Below are positions 50,982-58,517 of a stretch of DNA of 64,000 nucleotides, piece by piece. Positions within the stretch are counted from its first letter, which is position 1; each line of letters starts with the position of its first letter. The DNA is from Arthrobacter subterraneus (GTDB lineage: Bacteria; Actinomycetota; Actinomycetes; Actinomycetales; Micrococcaceae): the NCBI RefSeq assembly GCF_900099735.1, contig NZ_FNDT01000001.1, positions 635,298 through 699,297 of the forward strand, read 5' to 3'. A program made the translations under genes and the position numbers. The notes beneath the pieces were generated by a model. That model was given only the letters and a program-made list of their open reading frames with translations. It ran no database searches and was not told the DNA's origin.

Positions 50982-52739
50982 TCAGTCCTGGAAAGAAGCG
51001 CTGCGGTCCGCAGACAGGTCAAGCCAGACAGCGTGGTTGCTGTCAAGCCTGCCGTCCGCTCCCGCGCCGGCTTCACTCGCTACGACGATATCAAGCGGCG
51101 GAAGCTGCACGGCATCCCTGCCCATGTTGAGCACAACAAGAGTGTCCCCGTTGAGGAAAGCCACGACGTCGTCCTCCGGAAATCCGCCGGCCCAGGAAAG
51201 GGAGCCGGAGCCGAGTGCGCGTTCGCGGCGGATGCGGAGTGCGGTGCGGTACAGGTTCAGGGTCGAGTTGCTGTCGCTGATCTGGGCCTCCCGTGAGAGC
51301 TCAGCCCAGTCCTCGGGCTGCGGAAGCCAGGACTGTCCGGTGGTGCTGAAGCCGAAGGCGCCGTCTGCATTGGCGTTCCAGGGAAGGGGGACGCGGCATC
51401 CGTCGCGGCCCAGGCGTTCGCCGCCGGTGCGCAGAAATGACGGGTCCTGGCGGTGCTCGGCTGCCATGCGGGTGTGGTCGGGCAGGCCGAGTTCCTCACC
51501 CTGGTACAGGTACACGCCGCCGGGCAGTGCCAGCATGGTCAGGGAGGCGGCGCGGGCGCGTGAGAGGCCGACCGCGGTATCGGGCTGCGGGTCGGCAGCG
51601 CCGATCCCGTCGCCGCCCCGAACCGGCTCCGAGAGTCCCAGCCGTGAGGTGTGCCTGACGACGTCATGGTTGGAGAGTACCCAGGTGGTCGGCGCGGAGA
51701 CCGCATCGAAGGCCGAAAGGGAGTCGGTGATGACCCTGCGCAGGCCAGATGCCTCCCACGGCGCACCGAGGTAGGCGAAGTTGAAGGTCTGGTGCATCTC
51801 ATCCGGACGGACCCAGTCAGCCAGCCGCGGCAGGGGGTCAATGGAGGCTTCCGCGCACAGGACGCGGTCGCCGTCGTACGTGTCAAGAATGGCGCGCCAG
51901 CTGCGGAAAATGGCGTGGACCTCTTCCTGGCCGAACATGGGGGCGTCCGCACCCGGGAAGCCGGGGGTGCTGATGCCGTCAGCCCGGCCGCCCCAGTCCG
52001 GGAGGCCCGCGGCTTTCACCAGTGCGTGGGCGACGTCCACGCGGAAGCCGCTCACGCCGCGATCGAGCCAGAATCGGAGGATCCGCTCAAATTCCGCACG
52101 GACGGCGGTGTTGTCCCAGTTGAAGTCGGGCTGCGAGGAGTCGAAGAGGTGGAGGTACCACTGGCCGGGCGTGCCGTCAGGATTCTGGGTGCGGGTCCAG
52201 GCGGAGCCGCCGAAGTGGGATTGCCAGTTGTTCGGCGGGAAGTTCCCGTCCTCACCGGTACCGTCCCGGAAGATGAACATTTCGCGTTCCGGGCTGCCGG
52301 CGTCGGACGCGAGGGCCGCCTGGAAAAGCGGGTGCTCGTTTGAACAGTGGTTCGGTACCAGGTCGATGATGACGCGGATGGCGAGCTCGTCCGCGCGGGC
52401 GACGAGGGCATCGAAGTCAGCCAGGGTGCCGAAGATGGGGTCGACGTCGCAGTAATCGCTGACGTCGTAGCCGCCGTCCTTCTGCGGTGAGGTGTAGAAG
52501 GGTGAAAGCCAGACGGCGTCGATGTCCAGTTCAGCGAGCTGATGCAGTTCGGCGGTGATCCCGCTGAGATCACCGATCCCGTCGCCGCTCAGGTCGCGGA
52601 AAGAGCGGGGGTAGACCTGGTAGATCACCGATGACCGCCACCAGCGCGCATCAGAGTCCTGAGGGTGGATCAGGGTGAGATCGAGAGTCTGCAGTGCGGG
52701 GCCGGAGGCAGGCAGAACGGGGGAGGAAGAAAGCGACAT
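50982..52739 (-). CDS. GH13 alpha-glucosidase (oligo-1,6-glucosidase/trehalose-6-P hydrolase-like)
   Basis: The 585-residue GH13 enzyme shows region I DLVPNH at 126-131, region II GFRVDVAHA with nucleophile D235, region III LCAEASID with acid/base E297, and region IV LSNHDVVRH with D359. It is cytoplasmic, with no signal peptide, and hydrolyses small alpha-glucosides. In the 191 bp upstream two LacI-type operators are found. Cotranscription with lacI downstream gives autoregulation (inference). Confidence 0.94.
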   Translation of the reverse strand: MSLSSSPVLPASGPALQTLDLTLIHPQDSDARWWRSSVIYQVYPRSFRDLSGDGIGDLSGITAELHQLAELDIDAVWLSPFYTSPQKDGGYDVSDYCDVDPIFGTLADFDALVARADELAIRVIIDLVPNHCSNEHPLFQAALASDAGSPEREMFIFRDGTGEDGNFPPNNWQSHFGGSAWTRTQNPDGTPGQWYLHLFDSSQPDFNWDNTAVRAEFERILRFWLDRGVSGFRVDVAHALVKAAGLPDWGGRADGISTPGFPGADAPMFGQEEVHAIFRSWRAILDTYDGDRVLCAEASIDPLPRLADWVRPDEMHQTFNFAYLGAPWEASGLRRVITDSLSAFDAVSAPTTWVLSNHDVVRHTSRLGLSEPVRGGDGIGAADPQPDTAVGLSRARAASLTMLALPGGVYLYQGEELGLPDHTRMAAEHRQDPSFLRTGGERLGRDGCRVPLPWNANADGAFGFSTTGQSWLPQPEDWAELSREAQISDSNSTLNLYRTALRIRRERALGSGSLSWAGGFPEDDVVAFLNGDTLVVLNMGRDAVQLPPLDIVVASEAGAGADGRLDSNHAVWLDLSADRSASFQD

Positions 52740-52771
52740 GCGGAAAAGTGTACGGGTATACGGGACGCAAT

Positions 52772-52785
52772 TGGAAACGCTTTCA
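52772..52785. promoter_or_regulatory. LacI-type operator 1
   Basis: TGGAAACGCTTTCA is a near-palindromic site of the LacI/MalR kind (GGAAACGCTTTCC type), 33 bp upstream of the alpha-glucosidase start. Confidence 0.75.
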
Positions 52786-52892
52786 CTTCACCACTTTCTC
52801 GGTACGGTTCATAATCGGCGCCATTCCGCCGGTCCAGACGGAATCCGGAGTATCGCCGGATGCACCTGGAACTGTGGGCGAACATCTCAGAA

Positions 52893-52906
52893 TGGAAACG
52901 CTTACA
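52893..52906. promoter_or_regulatory. LacI-type operator 2
   Basis: TGGAAACGCTTACA differs from operator 1 at one position and lies 121 bp away, immediately before the decayed GH13 gene. The two sites could support looping. Confidence 0.7.
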
Positions 52907-52928
52907 CTTGTGACGTGCTTCGCTCGCT

Positions 52929-54109
52929 AAGGTGGTCGGAGACCTGACCACCAACCACACCGGCGATGCGCACGAGTGGTTCGAGGCGGCGTCGTCGGAT
53001 CCTGCTTCCGAGGAAGCGGGCTTCTACTACTTCTCCGAGGATGGCTCCGACTACGCGGCATGGTTCGGCGTGCCGAGCCTGCCGAAGCTGAACTGGCTCT
53101 CCCCCGCGCTCCGGGAGCGGTTTATCGGCGGGCCGTCGTCCGTCGTCGCGCGGTTCCTGCAGCCCCCGTTCAATCTGGACGGCTGGCGGATCGACGTCGC
53201 GAACATGACGGGCCGCCACGGTGCGGTTGATCTGAACCGTTCGGTGGCCTCAGCCGTGCGTTCGACCATGCGGGACGTCAACCCGGACACGCTGCTGCTT
53301 GCCGAGTCCACCAATGATGCGGCGCGCGATTTCCACGGCGACACCTGGCATGGGGCCATGACGTACTCGAACTTTACGCGCCCGCTATGGCAGTGGCTGG
53401 CCGGTTCCGCTGCGGACCGGGTGAACTTCTTCGGCACTCCCCTGCCCGGGCCGAACCGCATTCCGGCCGAGCAGTTCGTTGAGCTGCACTCCGTGTTTGC
53501 CGCCGCCTTCCCCTGGCAGGTCCGGACGCAGAACTGATTGCGCTGAACACGCATGACACCGCGAGGGCTGCGACGGTCATGATTCCCGGAGGGCAGCTGG
53601 TTGGGCTCGGCATTCTGTTCTCGATGCCAGGGATTCCCACCCTGTTTGCCGGTGACGAGTTCGGGCTGCAGGGTGTCAACGGCGAAGAGTCCAGGACGCC
53701 GATGCCGTGGGATTCGCTCTCGCGGGAGCACCACGACCTGTACGACGCCGCGGCTCACCTGGGACGTCTGCGTCGGGATACGCCGGCGCTTGCTTTCGGA
53801 GGACTGCGGTGGTTGTACGCGCAGGGCGACGTGCTGGCCTATATCCGTGAGCACGCCTCGGGGTCGGTGCTGGTGGTGGCGTGCCGTTCCGGTTTCGATG
53901 ACGTGACCCTGCCCCTGGACAACCTCGGCATCGACGCTGCCGATAGCGCCGCGGACCTGTGGGATATCGGCGGTAGCGCAGCGGAGTGGGCGCCGTTTGC
54001 GGGTTCCGGTTCGGGCGCGAGTGCGAGCGCGGGTTCCGGCAGCTTCCGCGGCGATGGTCCGGGCGTCCGGCTGTGGCTGGTCCCGGGCGTCGTGGGGCCT
54101 GGTTCCTGA
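52929..54109 (+). pseudogene. Decayed GH13 alpha-amylase-family gene (5' deletion and frameshift)
   Basis: The remaining part begins inside region I (VVGDLTTNHTGD) and includes WRIDVANMTG (region II), LLLAESTND (region III) and LNTHDTAR (region IV). The N-terminal 200 or so residues expected before region I are absent, with a TGA upstream in frame. The frame runs to TGA at 53535-53537. Homology continues in the second frame from about 53525 (DAELIALNTHDTARA), as if one G were missing from a CGGGAC at 53523-53527, and extends to 54109 with a normal C-terminal domain. It is probably a relict of a second LacI-regulated amylase divergent from the alpha-glucosidase gene. Confidence 0.85.
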
Positions 54110-54134
54110 CCGCTCCCCGGAGGGCCTCGGACGC

Positions 54135-54200
54135 AAAAACTGCCCGCAGGTGCAGGACGGCCGGTTCGAAGCGGCGACCCTGCACCCAAGGGCAGTTTCT
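54135..54200. repeat. Palindromic repeat, family A, copy 1
   Basis: AAACTGCCC-gc-AGGTGCAGG is followed by a GGTTCGAAG centre, then CCCTGCACC-ca-AGGGCAGTTT. The stem is about 30 bp with few mismatches. It lies between the convergent ends of the GH13 pseudogene and the GDPD-like gene. Confidence 0.8.
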
Positions 54201-54217
54201 ACTTACGGAGTCCCGGG

Positions 54218-55066
54218 TTACTGCTGCTGGAGGAAGTCGGCGAGACCCGCGAGGTCGTCGGTGTTGATGTGGTCCACACCGGCGTTGACGAGTTCGGTCC
54301 ACACTGCGTCACGGGCAGCGCCCTCGGTGTCCGGGGTTGCCCAGAAGCGGACGCGGTACCCGGCGTCGTGCGCTGTTTCGACGTAGGTCTGGAGTTTGGC
54401 GCGTTCTTCCTCAGGCATCGGGCCCTCGCCGCGCCAGGTGAAGAGCTGGGTCCAGTTGTTGCTCACCAGGGGCATGAGTTCCGCGGGCATCCCCGAGGAG
54501 AGGTCCGAGGCCCGGCCGTCGTAGAACCCGAACCGCTGCGTTGCCGCTTCCATGGTCGCAAGGGGGCGGTTTCCACTGATCACCGCGGTCACCGGTCCCT
54601 GCTTGGTCGACCCGTGACTGTACCGGGTCAGGATCGACCGGTGCTCAGCGAGTTCTTCCTCGATGGCGGCGTACGTTGCTTCGCCCTCGCTCTTGATGTC
54701 GATCAGCAGCTGGAATTCACCGTCCCAGCCCGGGTAGACGCTGCGTCCCTGGCCCTTCACGAGGTCGGCCAGCGGGTCGAGGTAAAGGCTCTCGAGGGTG
54801 ACGCCGGGCTGGACGTCCTCGAGGTCATGCGCCACGAGGAGCTCCCCGTCGACCAGCCAGACGTCAGCCTCCACACTGGTGAAACCCTGTTCCAGCGCGT
54901 CGAAGAGCGGACGGTCATGTTCGTAGTCGTTGTGTGCGTGGGCGGCGGCCTGCGGTTCACCGAGTACGACGTCGGTGGGCTGGGCGGGTGCCGCTGCCAC
55001 CGGCGCGGCGCTGATGGTGAAGGCGGCGAGGGTTGCGCATACAGCGGTGAGGTGAAGGAGCTTCAT
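54218..55066 (-). CDS. Secreted GDPD/PLC-like phosphodiesterase
   Basis: The 282-residue protein has a signal peptide (residues 1-26, ending APVAAAPAQ). It has a phosphodiesterase TIM-barrel start: HAHNDYEHDRPLFDALEQGF with H43/H45, SVEADVW with E66 and D68, and LLVAHD with H80. These residues match the glycerophosphodiester phosphodiesterase/PI-PLC-like superfamily (AIM6-like branch). The C-terminus has DHINTDDLAGLADFL. It probably acts on exported phosphodiesters. It lies 37 bp downstream of phoD on the same strand, so phosphate scavenging is a likely common theme. Confidence 0.85.
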   Translation of the reverse strand: MKLLHLTAVCATLAAFTISAAPVAAAPAQPTDVVLGEPQAAAHAHNDYEHDRPLFDALEQGFTSVEADVWLVDGELLVAHDLEDVQPGVTLESLYLDPLADLVKGQGRSVYPGWDGEFQLLIDIKSEGEATYAAIEEELAEHRSILTRYSHGSTKQGPVTAVISGNRPLATMEAATQRFGFYDGRASDLSSGMPAELMPLVSNNWTQLFTWRGEGPMPEEERAKLQTYVETAHDAGYRVRFWATPDTEGAARDAVWTELVNAGVDHINTDDLAGLADFLQQQ

Positions 55067-55103
55067 GGGGTTCCAGACTGTCGGGATTGGTTGGTTGGGA
55101 GGG

Positions 55104-56705
55104 TCAGGCGTTCTTTTCCACCTGGGCGATGCCCGGGCGGCCTGCTTCGACGTAGAGGGTTCCGTTTGTGCTCAGGGGTGCGTCCGGCGTCGTGACGTAG
55201 GGCACCACCTTGTAATCGGTGCGCCACTGGGTGGGGGTCAGCTCGCACCGCACGTAACCGCGCTGTGCGTTATGGAATTTCAGGTGCGGATTTTCTGCGA
55301 GCCACTGCTGGCCGGTCGCATCCATATCGCGGCCGTTCCCGCCCGAGCTGATGGAGGTCCCGAGGAATTCGGTGCCGATCGTCGGGGACGACTGGTCGTC
55401 GAAGTTGAGCTTGAGGTCCGCGGCGGCGCTCCGGTGGGCGTCTCCCGTGAGGATGACGAAGTTGTCGACTCCGCGCTGCTGCACGCCGTCATACAGGCGT
55501 TGCCGGGCAGCGGCGTACCCGTTCCACGTGTCCATCCCGAGCCCCACCTGAGGGCCGGGCGTGGCGTCAACCTGCATGGAGAAGACCTGGTTCCCCATGA
55601 CGTTCCAGGTGGAGTCGGAGCGTTCCATGCCGTCCAGCAGCCACTGCTCCTGCGTTTCCCCGAGCATGGTGCGGGCGGGGTCCAGCCGTTCGTAGCAGTC
55701 GAAGGCACGCCCGCCGCCGCACACCTGGTCGTCGCGGTACTGCCGTGTGTCCACCATGTTGATCTCCGCGAGGTTCCCGAACTTCGCGCGACGGAACAGT
55801 TGCATGTCCGGGCCGTTGGGCTTGTTGGCGAGACGCAGGGGCTGGAACTCATAGAACGCCTGGAACGCCGCTGCCCGGCGCTCGAGGAACACGGCGGGAT
55901 CCTGGTCCGGCTCGTTGTCTTCCTGCGAGATACTGCCGGCCCAGTTGTTTTCCACCTCATGGTCATCGAGCGTCACCAGCCAGGGGAAGGCTGCGTGGGC
56001 GGCCTGCAGATCCGGGTCTGTCTTGTACTGTCCGTGCCGTACCCGGTAGTCGCTGAGCGAGAAGATCTCCGAGACAGGTAGGTGCCCGCGGCCCAATTGC
56101 CCCTGCCCGCTGCCCTCGTAGATGTAGTCGCCGAGGTGCAGGACCACGTCCAGGTCCTCCTGCGCCAGGTGCTTATACGCGGTGAAGTAACCTGCAGGCA
56201 TGTTCTGGCAGCTCACGAAGGCGAACGCCATCGAGGCGAGTGCAGCACCTGCGGCAGGCGCCGTTTTGGTCCGGCCCACCGGGCTGAGCTGCCCGGCTGC
56301 GCGGAAGCGGTACCAGTACTCGCGGTCAGGCCGCAGGCCGCTGACCTCTACGTGGACCGAGTGCCCGAGTTCCGGAGAGGCCATTTCCGCGCCTGCGCGG
56401 ACCACCCGCGCAAACGCAGGGTCCTCGGCGATCTGCCAGTTCACCGGGACGGCCTTGTTGGGCATACCGCCCTTGCCGTCCGGTGCCGTTGGCTCCGGTG
56501 CCAGCTTGGTCCAGATCACGACGCCGTCAGGCACCGGCTCACCGGAGGCCACTCCCAGCGAGAAGGGGTAGTCGGAGAACTGCGGATTGGCCCAGGCGCG
56601 GCTCGGCTGGGTTGCAGCCATGCCGACGGCGGCGGCGAGCGTGCCGCCGCCCAGGAGGCTGAGGAAACGGCGTCGGTCAGTGCTGGCAGACAGGGCATCG
56701 AACAT
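55104..56705 (-). CDS. phoD: Alkaline phosphatase D (PhoD), Tat-exported
   Basis: The 533-residue protein has a twin-arginine signal (D10-RRRFLSLLGGGTLAAAVG, cleavage near RAWA). It has an N-terminal Fn3-like PhoD domain and the catalytic domain with LHLGDYIYEG, LVTLDDHEVENNWAG and LTGDAHRSAAAD. PhoD is a secreted Ca/Fe-dependent phosphomonoesterase/phosphodiesterase. It precedes the GDPD-like gene in the same direction. No PHO box was identified. Confidence 0.94.
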   Translation of the reverse strand: MFDALSASTDRRRFLSLLGGGTLAAAVGMAATQPSRAWANPQFSDYPFSLGVASGEPVPDGVVIWTKLAPEPTAPDGKGGMPNKAVPVNWQIAEDPAFARVVRAGAEMASPELGHSVHVEVSGLRPDREYWYRFRAAGQLSPVGRTKTAPAAGAALASMAFAFVSCQNMPAGYFTAYKHLAQEDLDVVLHLGDYIYEGSGQGQLGRGHLPVSEIFSLSDYRVRHGQYKTDPDLQAAHAAFPWLVTLDDHEVENNWAGSISQEDNEPDQDPAVFLERRAAAFQAFYEFQPLRLANKPNGPDMQLFRRAKFGNLAEINMVDTRQYRDDQVCGGGRAFDCYERLDPARTMLGETQEQWLLDGMERSDSTWNVMGNQVFSMQVDATPGPQVGLGMDTWNGYAAARQRLYDGVQQRGVDNFVILTGDAHRSAAADLKLNFDDQSSPTIGTEFLGTSISSGGNGRDMDATGQQWLAENPHLKFHNAQRGYVRCELTPTQWRTDYKVVPYVTTPDAPLSTNGTLYVEAGRPGIAQVEKNA

Positions 56706-56844
56706 GGTGGCAGGACCTCCGGATAGGCGACTGCCACCATTGAATCGAGCGCACCCGAACTCCCCGCCACCCGGATTTGAACACCATGCGGACAGTTAGT
56801 TAACTCAGGCATGCAGTTTTCGCCGTCAGACTTTCGCCCGTGGA

Positions 56845-56916
56845 CACAGAAACTGCCCGGAGGTGCAGGATCGCCGGTTCGAAGCGGCGGTTTTGCACCT
56901 ACGGACAGTTTCTGTG
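56845..56916. repeat. Palindromic repeat, family A, copy 2
   Basis: CACAGAAACTGCCC-GGAGGTGCA is followed by the centre CGCCGGTTCGAAGCGGCG, then TTTGCACCT-acGGACAGTTTCTGTG. The outer arms extend to 11 bp, CACAGAAACTG/CAGTTTCTGTG. It lies between phoD (minus) and the next minus-strand gene. Confidence 0.85.
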
Positions 56917-56925
56917 GACCTTCGG

Positions 56926-57567
56926 CTACTGCTTCTGCCACGCCCCACAGCGCCGGGTAGTGAAGTCCTGGCCTTCGACCAGGGTCACCATCGGACGCCC
57001 GCCGCCGGGAATGTCGTTGGCCTGGATGTCGTCCCCGTTGGTGCCTGTGGTGTAGATACCCCAGTAGCAGCTCGATCCGACGTTTTCCTTTGTCCGGTAG
57101 GTGCCGGGTTCAATGTCGACACCGACTGTCCAGGTTCCCTCGGCGACCGTGTTCGCTGCCTGCTTCGCTTCGGCACCGGAGGCTGCGTCTTCGCGCTTCT
57201 TGACGGCGGCTTCGGCAGCCTTCACTTTCTCCTGCGCGGAAGCGGCGGCGGCCTCGCGCTCTTCAACCTCTTTGCGTTCGCTGTCGACCGCGCGTTCGCG
57301 ATCCTGGATATCGGTCAGCAGTTCAGCATATTTGCCGCGCACTCCCCGATACTTCTCTTCCATCGACGCCAGTGACTCGTCCAGTTCCGTATTCTCTTCG
57401 TTGAGCGCAACGTATTCGTCGCTCCTGGTCGGATCCGGCAGCACCGATCCGAACGCAGCACCGCCGCTGAAGAGCACGACGGCGGCCACCCCGGCAGCAA
57501 TCCACCGAGCCTTCGAGTTGGAGGCAACCCCCATGGCGCGCGTCCGCGCCTTGTCTACAACTTTCAC
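56926..57567 (-). CDS. Membrane-anchored coiled-coil protein of unknown function
   Basis: From GTG at 57567 the protein has 213 residues; ATG at 57534 is an alternative start. It has one membrane helix (about residues 25-45, RWIAAGVAAVVLFSGGAAFG), a charged coiled coil of about 85 residues, and a C-terminal domain of about 65 residues. The C-terminal domain contains GTWTVGVDIEPGTYRTKENV and CYWGIYTTG, known from many actinobacterial surface proteins but without a function I can name. Two Cys residues (CYW and RRCGAW) may form a disulfide outside. A stretch of AGGAAAAAAAG precedes the GTG. Confidence 0.75.
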   Translation of the reverse strand: MKVVDKARTRAMGVASNSKARWIAAGVAAVVLFSGGAAFGSVLPDPTRSDEYVALNEENTELDESLASMEEKYRGVRGKYAELLTDIQDRERAVDSERKEVEEREAAAASAQEKVKAAEAAVKKREDAASGAEAKQAANTVAEGTWTVGVDIEPGTYRTKENVGSSCYWGIYTTGTNGDDIQANDIPGGGRPMVTLVEGQDFTTRRCGAWQKQ

Positions 57568-57584
57568 TATTCTTTTTTTCCTTT

Positions 57585-58085
57585 TCACTTTTCGTCGCTG
57601 ATTTCGACGACGATGTCGAGCCCACTGTCGGGGTGGTATCCCCATGAGGCGGAGTAATTCTCCCACTCGGCTTCCTGCCGACCATCAAGCGCACGGGTTG
57701 AGTCGATTCGTGACACGATACTGTCCGGGACCTCAAGCTCAAACAGGACACAGGCCACGTCCTCGTACGGTGCTCCGAACGACTCCGCACCTTCCGTTTG
57801 CATTGAGATGCTCTGTCCCTCGTCACCGAGGAGGATCCCGTCGGTTGACTCAACGCCGCATGCAGTCACAGCGTCAGACAGCGCGGCAGACTGCTGTTCG
57901 AACTCGAGCTGGCCTACGAGCACCCCGACAATGAGTCCGGCCGCTGCGCCTATGCTGCCGGCAAGCCATGCCTTCCCGCGACCGCGATTCGTCGAAGTCA
58001 CCGCTGGTTCTGCTGGACCGGCGGTACCGTATTCGGCTGCCGCTGGGTCCGGTCCGTCCGTGATGAGAGGTTGTTCGTAGTTCAT
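57585..58085 (-). CDS. Single-span membrane protein of unknown function
   Basis: From ATG at 58085 the protein has 166 residues. It has a 36-residue cytoplasmic start, one membrane helix (WLAGSIGAAAGLIVGVLVG) and an extracellular domain with two Cys (TACGVESTDG and VACVLFELEV) that might be a small disulfide-bonded fold. It ends in YHPDSGLDIVVEISDEK. It is 17 bp upstream of the coiled-coil gene; the shared topology suggests they act together. The frame stays open further upstream, but that part is not supported. Family not recognised. Confidence 0.7.
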   Translation of the reverse strand: MNYEQPLITDGPDPAAAEYGTAGPAEPAVTSTNRGRGKAWLAGSIGAAAGLIVGVLVGQLEFEQQSAALSDAVTACGVESTDGILLGDEGQSISMQTEGAESFGAPYEDVACVLFELEVPDSIVSRIDSTRALDGRQEAEWENYSASWGYHPDSGLDIVVEISDEK

Positions 58086-58151
58086 CCTTGTCCGTCCTCT
58101 GGCTGGTTGTTGATGGTGGCGGTGGAATGGCTCCGCCTGTAAGTGGAAATG

Positions 58152-58201
58152 CCGGTCGCGGGATGGGAAAAGCCCCCACCCATCTCCCATCCCGCGACCG
58201 G
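58152..58201 (-). terminator. Perfect 17-bp stem after the 48-residue ORF
   Basis: CCGGTCGCGGGATGGGA and TCCCATCCCGCGACCGG are perfect complements 15 bp apart. The stem begins 2 bp after the small gene's stop codon and separates it from the membrane protein gene. Confidence 0.7.
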
Positions 58202-58203
58202 GG

Positions 58204-58350
58204 TCAGGGCACCCGGGTCCAGGTGGTGATCCGCCATGGAGTGCAGCGCGGGCACGGCGGCAAGGCGTCGGCCGGACGGTTGAGCGTGATGGTGTGGCCG
58301 GCTTCATCGCGGTAAGAGCCGATACCCGGTCGCTCTCCAATGGCGTACAT
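58204..58350 (-). CDS. 48-residue Cys-containing small protein
   Basis: An ATG at 58350 with AGGGGGAAC upstream opens a 48-codon frame: MYAIGERPGIGSYRDEAG, then HTITLNRPADALPPCPRCTP, then WRITTWTRVP. It holds one CxxC (CPRC) and a start typical of small actinobacterial zinc-ribbon-like proteins, but only one CxxC pair, so zinc binding would need partners or dimers. A perfect terminator begins directly after its stop, supporting a real gene. Function unknown. Confidence 0.65.
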   Translation of the reverse strand: MYAIGERPGIGSYRDEAGHTITLNRPADALPPCPRCTPWRITTWTRVP

Positions 58351-58517
58351 GGTGTTCCCCCTAGCGGTCTTTCAGGTGCTGAGTGGAACACTAGGCGGAT
58401 TCCATCGCCCAGCTTCCGGCGGTAGCTGATAACCCCCCTTATCGGCGCCTTCGCACGTAAATGTCACTGGCCACCCATACACTCGTTCACAGTCACTCTG
58501 TGCAGGAAGGGAGCGAG

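Noticed and set aside
53538..54109. Independent gene in the second frame of the GH13 remnant
   Set aside because: Its first residues continue the catalytic domain of the upstream frame (region IV LNTHDTAR). It is therefore the frameshifted second half of one pseudogene.
54135..54200. tRNA-like sequence (GGTTCGAA block)
   Set aside because: The GGTTCGAA motif resembles a T-loop, but it is the centre of the family A palindrome. No acceptor or anticodon stems fit, and the same holds for the copies at 56845 and 63303.
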